Positions 22,183 to 26,363 of a DNA stretch of 26,363 nucleotides are shown piece after piece. This DNA comes from Candidatus Bipolaricaulota bacterium (GTDB lineage: Bacteria > Bipolaricaulota > Bipolaricaulia > RBG-16-55-9). The position numbers and the translations under genes are program-made. Numbering within the stretch: the first letter of the stretch is position 1; each line of letters starts with the position of its first letter. The notes beneath the pieces were generated by a model. It ran no database searches. It worked only from the letters and a program-made list of their open reading frames with translations, and had not been told where the DNA came from. The stretch covers positions 1 to 26,363 of the forward strand of contig JAHEOA010000037.1 in the NCBI GenBank assembly GCA_018609825.1, read 5' to 3'.

Positions 22183-23439
22183 ATGAGCGTCCATGGCCAC
22201 CTGATGCACGTCGAGGACTACGAAGCCCTCATTGGCGCGGAGGCCGTCGACCGTCTGCATCGCAAGGCCGACGCCCTGAACGGACTCCACGTCGCCCACG
22301 TCAACTCCACCTACTACGGCGGCGGGGTTGCGGAGCTGTTGGACTCGCTGACGCTGCTGATGAACAGCGTCGGCGTCAAAGCGGGCTGGCGCGTCATCCA
22401 GGGCGCGCCGGACTTCTTCGGGGTCACCAAGAAGATGCACAACGCGCTCCAGGGCGGCAATCTCCACATGACCGACATGAAGCTGGAGATCTATGAGGGC
22501 ATCATCCACGAGAACGCCATTCGCAACCATCTGGAGCGCCACGACATGGTCGTCGTCCACGACCCGCAGCCGCTGCCGCTGATCACGCACTACCGGCGCA
22601 AAGGGCCCTGGATCTGGCGCTGCCACATCGACCTCTCCAATCCACACCCGGAGCTCTGGAAGTACCTCTCCAGCTACGTCGAGCAATACAACGCCGTCAT
22701 CCTGAGCATTCCCGAGTACCAGCAGGACATGCGCACGCCGCAGGTCTTTTTCATGCCGGCGATCGATCCCTTCTCCATCAAGAACAAGGACATGAGCGAG
22801 GCGGAGATCGACGAGCGGCTCCGCCACTACGAGATCCCCGACGATCTGCCCTTGGTGGTGCAGATCTCGCGCTTCGACCGCTGGAAGGATCCGTTGGGCG
22901 TGATTCAGGCCTTCAAGCAGGCGCGAGAGGAATACGGCTTCGACGCCACGCTCGTGCTGCTCGGCAACGTCGCCACGGACGACCCCGAGGGCGAGGACGT
23001 CTACGAGTCGCTGTTGAGCGAGCGCGACGAGCGGATCATCATCCTCTCGCGCGAGGACACGTCGCTCGTCAACGCGCTGCAGCGTCGCGCGGCCGTCGTG
23101 CTGCAGAAGTCGCTCAGCGAGGGCTTCGGGTTGACCGTCACCGAGGCCATGTGGAAGGGCCAGCCCGTCATCGGCGGCAACGTCGGCGGCATCCGCTATC
23201 AGGTCGAGGACGGCGTGAACGGCTTCCTCGTCGACTCCGTGGACGAGGCCGCCCATCGCATCGGCCAACTGATCCAGGATCCGGACATGCGACAGAGCAT
23301 GGGGCAACAGGCTCGCGAAAGCGTACGCGACAACTTCCTCATGACGCGACTGTTAGAGCAATACCTTGACCTGTTCAATGCCTTCGAGACGACGCATCGG
23401 CTGAAGAACTTCCCCACGGCCGCCGTCGCCCAGCCTTGA
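22183..23439 (+). CDS. treT: Trehalose synthase, TreT type (GT4 glycosyltransferase)
   Basis: TreT joins a nucleoside-diphosphate glucose and free glucose to make trehalose, retaining the anomeric bond. The 418-residue protein aligns throughout with the hyperthermophile enzyme: VAHVNSTYYGGGVAELL (39-55), FFGVTKKMHNALQGG, VVVHDPQPLPLI, PWIWRCHIDLSNPHPELW and VVQISRFDRWKDPLGVI. The GT4 donor site is SLSEGFGLTVTEAMWKG followed by PVIGGNVGG. The start is ATG 22183, with GAAGGAGG 8 nt upstream. It forms a pair with the dehydrogenase gene. Trehalose is a compatible solute and protein protectant, consistent with thermal or osmotic stress. UDP- versus ADP-glucose preference cannot be read from the sequence. 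Confidence 0.93.
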   Translation: MSVHGHLMHVEDYEALIGAEAVDRLHRKADALNGLHVAHVNSTYYGGGVAELLDSLTLLMNSVGVKAGWRVIQGAPDFFGVTKKMHNALQGGNLHMTDMKLEIYEGIIHENAIRNHLERHDMVVVHDPQPLPLITHYRRKGPWIWRCHIDLSNPHPELWKYLSSYVEQYNAVILSIPEYQQDMRTPQVFFMPAIDPFSIKNKDMSEAEIDERLRHYEIPDDLPLVVQISRFDRWKDPLGVIQAFKQAREEYGFDATLVLLGNVATDDPEGEDVYESLLSERDERIIILSREDTSLVNALQRRAAVVLQKSLSEGFGLTVTEAMWKGQPVIGGNVGGIRYQVEDGVNGFLVDSVDEAAHRIGQLIQDPDMRQSMGQQARESVRDNFLMTRLLEQYLDLFNAFETTHRLKNFPTAAVAQP

Positions 23440-23539
23440 CCTCGACCGTCGGGCAATGCGGAGCGCGCGGACGCCCGGATGGGCCCCTTGACGGAATCGG
23501 GAGTCGGTCGGGTCCATGCCCGACAATGATCGACCGAGG
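23440..23539. repeat. Imperfect inverted repeat in the treT-ATPase spacer
   Basis: CCTCG plus GTCGGGCA (23440-23455) is complementary, with a bulge, to TGCCCGAC plus CGAGG (23517-23539), enclosing about 61 nt. It begins right after the treT stop and could act in 3' end formation. The rest of the 158-nt spacer holds no clear promoter. Confidence 0.3.
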
Positions 23540-23597
23540 TTGACTGGACTCCCCACAGCGCCGTGGGCAAACGGCAGCGGAGGTGACATCAAAGCCC

Positions 23598-26294
23598 GTG
23601 TCGAGCACCGAATCGTCCCATGCACCGGCCTCGGCTGGCCCTGAGGCACCCTGGAGTCAGCGTCCGGAGGCCGTCCTGAGCCACTTCGAAGTCAAAGCCG
23701 ACACCGGGCTGAGTTCGACGGCGGCCCAGCGCCGGCTCAAGCAGTACGGCCCCAATCGTCTCCGCACCGCGACCCGGGCCAGAACGTGGCGCGTTCTGCT
23801 AGACCAGTTTAAGGGCCTGCTGATCGGCCTCTTGCTCGTCGCCTCGGTCGTGGCGTTCGCCTTCGGCGAGACCGTCGAGGGCGTCGCCATCGCCGTCGTC
23901 ATCCTCATCAACGGCGTGATCGGGTTCGCGACGGAGCTGCGCGCGGTGCGCTCCATGGAGGCGCTGCGCGAGCTCACCCAGTCGTCGGCCGTCGTGATTC
24001 GCGACGGCGAGGCCCGGGAGGTCCCGGCCGATCGGCTTGTGCCTGGGGACATCGTTCGCGTCGAGGGCGGCGATCTGCTCACCGCCGACGTCCGGCTGGT
24101 CGAATCGTCCAAGCTCCAGGCCGACGAGTCCGCGCTCACGGGCGAGTCCGTCCCCGTGAGCAAGTCGGTCGAGCCCGTCGTCGACGACGCCCCGCTCGCC
24201 GAACGGACGAGCATGCTCTACAAGGGGACCGCGCTGACGCGCGGCTCCGGCTTGGGCGTGGTCACCGCGACGGGGATGGCCACCGAGTTGGGCCACATCT
24301 CCCAGCTCGTCGAGGAGGCCGAGGAGTCGCGGACCCCGCTCGAAGAGCGGCTCGACGCGCTGGGCCGCCAACTGGTCGCGGTCACGCTCGGGGTCGCCGC
24401 CCTGATCATCGGCGTCGGCATCGTCCGCGGCAAGGACCTTTTCCTTATGGTCGAGACCGGCATCGCGCTGGCCGTGGCGACGGTGCCCGAAGGGCTGCCC
24501 ATCGTCGCGACGCTCGCGCTGGCCCGCGGCATGTGGCGCATGGCGCAGCGGAACGCGCTCATCAACGAGCTCTCCGCCGTGGAGACGCTCGGGGCGACCA
24601 ACGTCATCTGCACGGACAAGACGGGGACACTGACCGAGAACCGCATGACGGTCACGGACGTCGCGTTGGCGGCCGAGAACGTCGATCTCACCGAGAGCGA
24701 CAACGCATCGGCCACAGCGACCCCGGATGGACTACGGACGGCACTGGAGATCGGCACGCTCTGCAACAACGCCTCGCTGACGGACACGGATGAGGCATCC
24801 GCCGACGGCGTCGGCGATCCACTCGAGGTGGCCCTCCTGGCGGCGGCTCGAGAGGCCGGCGTCGATCGCGCGGAGTTGATACGACAAACGCCGGAGGTCC
24901 GCGAGGAGGCGTTCGACCCCGACGTCCGCATGATGGCGACGTTTCACGAGCACGGGGACGGTCAATATCGCGTCGCCGTCAAGGGGGCCCCGGAGGCCGT
25001 TCTGGACGCCTGCTCCCACGTTCGCACGGGCGGCTCGACGTCCCCACTCGACGACGACGCTCGGTCGGAATGGGAACGGCGCAACGACGCCCTCGCCGAG
25101 GACGGACTGCGTCTCATCGCCGTCGCCGAGAAGACGGTCGACAACTTGGAGGCCGAGCCATATGAGAACCTGACGCTCGCGGGCTTAGTCGGTCTTATGG
25201 ATCCGCCGCGCCACGACGTCCGGGCTGCCATCGACGAGTGTCAGGACGCCGGCGTGCGTGTGGTAATGGTCACGGGCGATCAGCCCGTCACTGCCCGCAA
25301 GATCGCGATCGACGTCGGGCTGGTGGAGCCGTCCAGCGATCGGGTGACGCTCGGGCGCGAGCTGCGCGACCCCGAGGCCCTCTCCGACCACGATCGTCGG
25401 CGGTTGATGGAGAGCCCGATCTTCGCCCGTGTCAGCCCCAAGCAGAAGCTCGACCTCATCGGGCTGCATCAGTCGACGGGCAACGTGGTCGCGATGACGG
25501 GGGATGGCGTGAACGACGCGCCCGCACTCAAGAAGGCCGACATCGGCGTGGCCATGGGCCAACGGGGGACCCAAGTCGCCCGCGAGGCGGCCGACATGGT
25601 GCTCAAGGACGACGCCTTCGCCACCATCGTCGCGGCCGTCGAGCAGGGCCGCGTTATCTTCGGCAACATCCGCAAGTTCGTCCTCTACTTGCTCTCCTGC
25701 AACGTCAGCGAGGTCATGATCATCGGCCTGGCGACCCTGGCGGGGGCCACGCTGCCGATTCTGCCCTTGCAGATTCTGTTTTTGAACCTCGTCACCGACG
25801 TCTTCCCGGCGCTCGCGCTCGGGGTCGGCGAGGGCGACAAGGGGATCATGAGGCAACGCCCCCGCGACCCGAGCGAGCCGATCATCGGACGGCCCCACTG
25901 GCGCGCCATCGCAGGCTATGGCGGGCTGATCACGGCGGCCGTGCTCGGCGCGTTCGCGTTGGCGTTCGCTTGGCTGGAGATGGACGCGACACAGGCGGTC
26001 ACCGTCTCGTTCCTGACGCTGGCGTTCGCCCAGCTCTGGCACGTATTCAACATGCGCGAGCGCCACAGCACCCCTTGGCGCAACGAGGTCGTGCGCAATC
26101 CCTGGGTCTGGGGCGCGCTGGCGCTCTGCGTCGGGCTGTTGATCGCGGCCGTCTACGTGCCGACGCTGGCGGCCGTCCTGAAGGTCAGCGACCCCGGCCC
26201 GCGTGGCTGGGGTCTGGTGGTCGGCATGAGCCTGCTGCCCATGATCCTGGGCGAGTTGGCCAAGGCCGTCCATCGCTTCCGGCGCGCCCCTTGA
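23598..26294 (+). CDS. P2A-type cation-transporting ATPase, probably Ca2+
   Basis: I chose GTG 23598 (898 residues) because GGAGGTGA lies 11 nt upstream; the in-frame GTG at 23583 is part of that ribosome site. Order: a cation-ATPase N-terminal domain (RLKQYGPNRL), TM1-2, the actuator with LTGESVP, TM3-4 with PEGLP (E298), phosphorylation Asp340 in DKTGTLTEN, the nucleotide-binding domain with KGAPE, the hinge MTGDGVNDAPALKKADIGVAMG, and TM5-10. Ion-site residues match SERCA: N702 and E705 in TM5, and N730, T733 and D734 in TM6. The TM8 Glu of SERCA appears to be Gln here, as in many bacterial pumps, so one or two ions per cycle is unclear. It exports Ca2+ or a similar cation. Confidence 0.92.
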   Translation: MSSTESSHAPASAGPEAPWSQRPEAVLSHFEVKADTGLSSTAAQRRLKQYGPNRLRTATRARTWRVLLDQFKGLLIGLLLVASVVAFAFGETVEGVAIAVVILINGVIGFATELRAVRSMEALRELTQSSAVVIRDGEAREVPADRLVPGDIVRVEGGDLLTADVRLVESSKLQADESALTGESVPVSKSVEPVVDDAPLAERTSMLYKGTALTRGSGLGVVTATGMATELGHISQLVEEAEESRTPLEERLDALGRQLVAVTLGVAALIIGVGIVRGKDLFLMVETGIALAVATVPEGLPIVATLALARGMWRMAQRNALINELSAVETLGATNVICTDKTGTLTENRMTVTDVALAAENVDLTESDNASATATPDGLRTALEIGTLCNNASLTDTDEASADGVGDPLEVALLAAAREAGVDRAELIRQTPEVREEAFDPDVRMMATFHEHGDGQYRVAVKGAPEAVLDACSHVRTGGSTSPLDDDARSEWERRNDALAEDGLRLIAVAEKTVDNLEAEPYENLTLAGLVGLMDPPRHDVRAAIDECQDAGVRVVMVTGDQPVTARKIAIDVGLVEPSSDRVTLGRELRDPEALSDHDRRRLMESPIFARVSPKQKLDLIGLHQSTGNVVAMTGDGVNDAPALKKADIGVAMGQRGTQVAREAADMVLKDDAFATIVAAVEQGRVIFGNIRKFVLYLLSCNVSEVMIIGLATLAGATLPILPLQILFLNLVTDVFPALALGVGEGDKGIMRQRPRDPSEPIIGRPHWRAIAGYGGLITAAVLGAFALAFAWLEMDATQAVTVSFLTLAFAQLWHVFNMRERHSTPWRNEVVRNPWVWGALALCVGLLIAAVYVPTLAAVLKVSDPGPRGWGLVVGMSLLPMILGELAKAVHRFRRAP

Positions 26295-26363
26295 CGGCGC
26301 CGTCAGGCCCGAGTCGCTCAGCCCGACACCCTGGACCGAATCCGGCCACCGTACCCGGCAAAG

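Noticed and set aside
26292..26305. 14-bp palindrome TGACGGCGCCGTCA overlapping the ATPase stop codon
   Set aside because: It has no loop and no U-tract and includes coding-end bases. It is short enough to be chance in GC-rich DNA, and the window ends too soon to judge.
1..26363. CRISPR arrays, insertion sequences, tRNA or rRNA genes, riboswitches
   Set aside because: No regularly spaced repeats, transposase motifs or cloverleaf-like intergenic segments were seen. Gaps between genes are short (the longest is 212 nt, at 14636-14847).

Overview
This is a 26.4 kb, high-GC, densely packed chromosomal window. I see no rRNA, tRNA, CRISPR array, insertion sequence or phage gene. There are 23 complete protein genes and one partial gene. 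They fall into a divergent start (genes at 1-868 on the minus strand, 973-2984 on the plus strand), a ten-gene minus-strand block (3086-12617) and an eleven-gene plus-strand block (12789-26294). A strong GC-rich hairpin separates the two convergent blocks at about 3.0 kb. A divergent promoter region at 12.62-12.79 kb separates the two large blocks.

Left end: a truncated zf-HC2 (anti-sigma-type zinc finger) gene and an unrecognised 196-residue protein, then DUF167 and NfeD-like genes, then a secreted beta-rich protein of unknown function. Minus-strand block, in transcription order: mutS2, an unusual subtilase, tatC, efp, asp23-like, amaP, DUF2273, nusB and ispE, mostly with tiny gaps or overlaps, then glnA with its own promoter. 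This is a cell-envelope, secretion and housekeeping unit. Plus-strand block: greA, a cyclic-2,3-diphosphoglycerate-synthetase-type GTPase, a class V aminotransferase, methylglyoxal synthase, a HAD phosphatase, an aldo/keto reductase, an adenosine-specific kinase, gap, pgk, a D-lactate-type dehydrogenase, a TreT-type trehalose synthase and a P2A (Ca2+-type) ATPase. It joins lower glycolysis, a methylglyoxal branch, lactate formation, compatible-solute synthesis and ion export.

Organism: the Asp23/AmaP/DUF2273 trio and the GSI-alpha glutamine synthetase are familiar from Gram-positive lineages. The adenosine-specific kinase, TreT and the cDPGS-like GTPase are typical of thermophiles and archaea. 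The proteins are rich in Asp and Glu. The mixture suggests a deep-branching, uncultured-type bacterium, perhaps thermophilic or salt-tolerant (a Bipolaricaulota-like lineage would fit). That assignment is a guess, because no marker RNA is present. Several genes lack a Shine-Dalgarno sequence and instead have a -10 box 9-12 nt before the start codon, which points to leaderless transcripts. Other genes have strong GGAGG sites, so both modes seem to coexist.

The observations most worth following are: a subtilase with a membrane hairpin and a lipobox inserted between its prodomain and catalytic domain; a perfect 19-nt palindrome plus a 21-bp-phased direct repeat at the gap promoter; the leaderless promoter pattern; and the grouping of the cDPGS-like GTPase, methylglyoxal enzymes, gap-pgk and treT.
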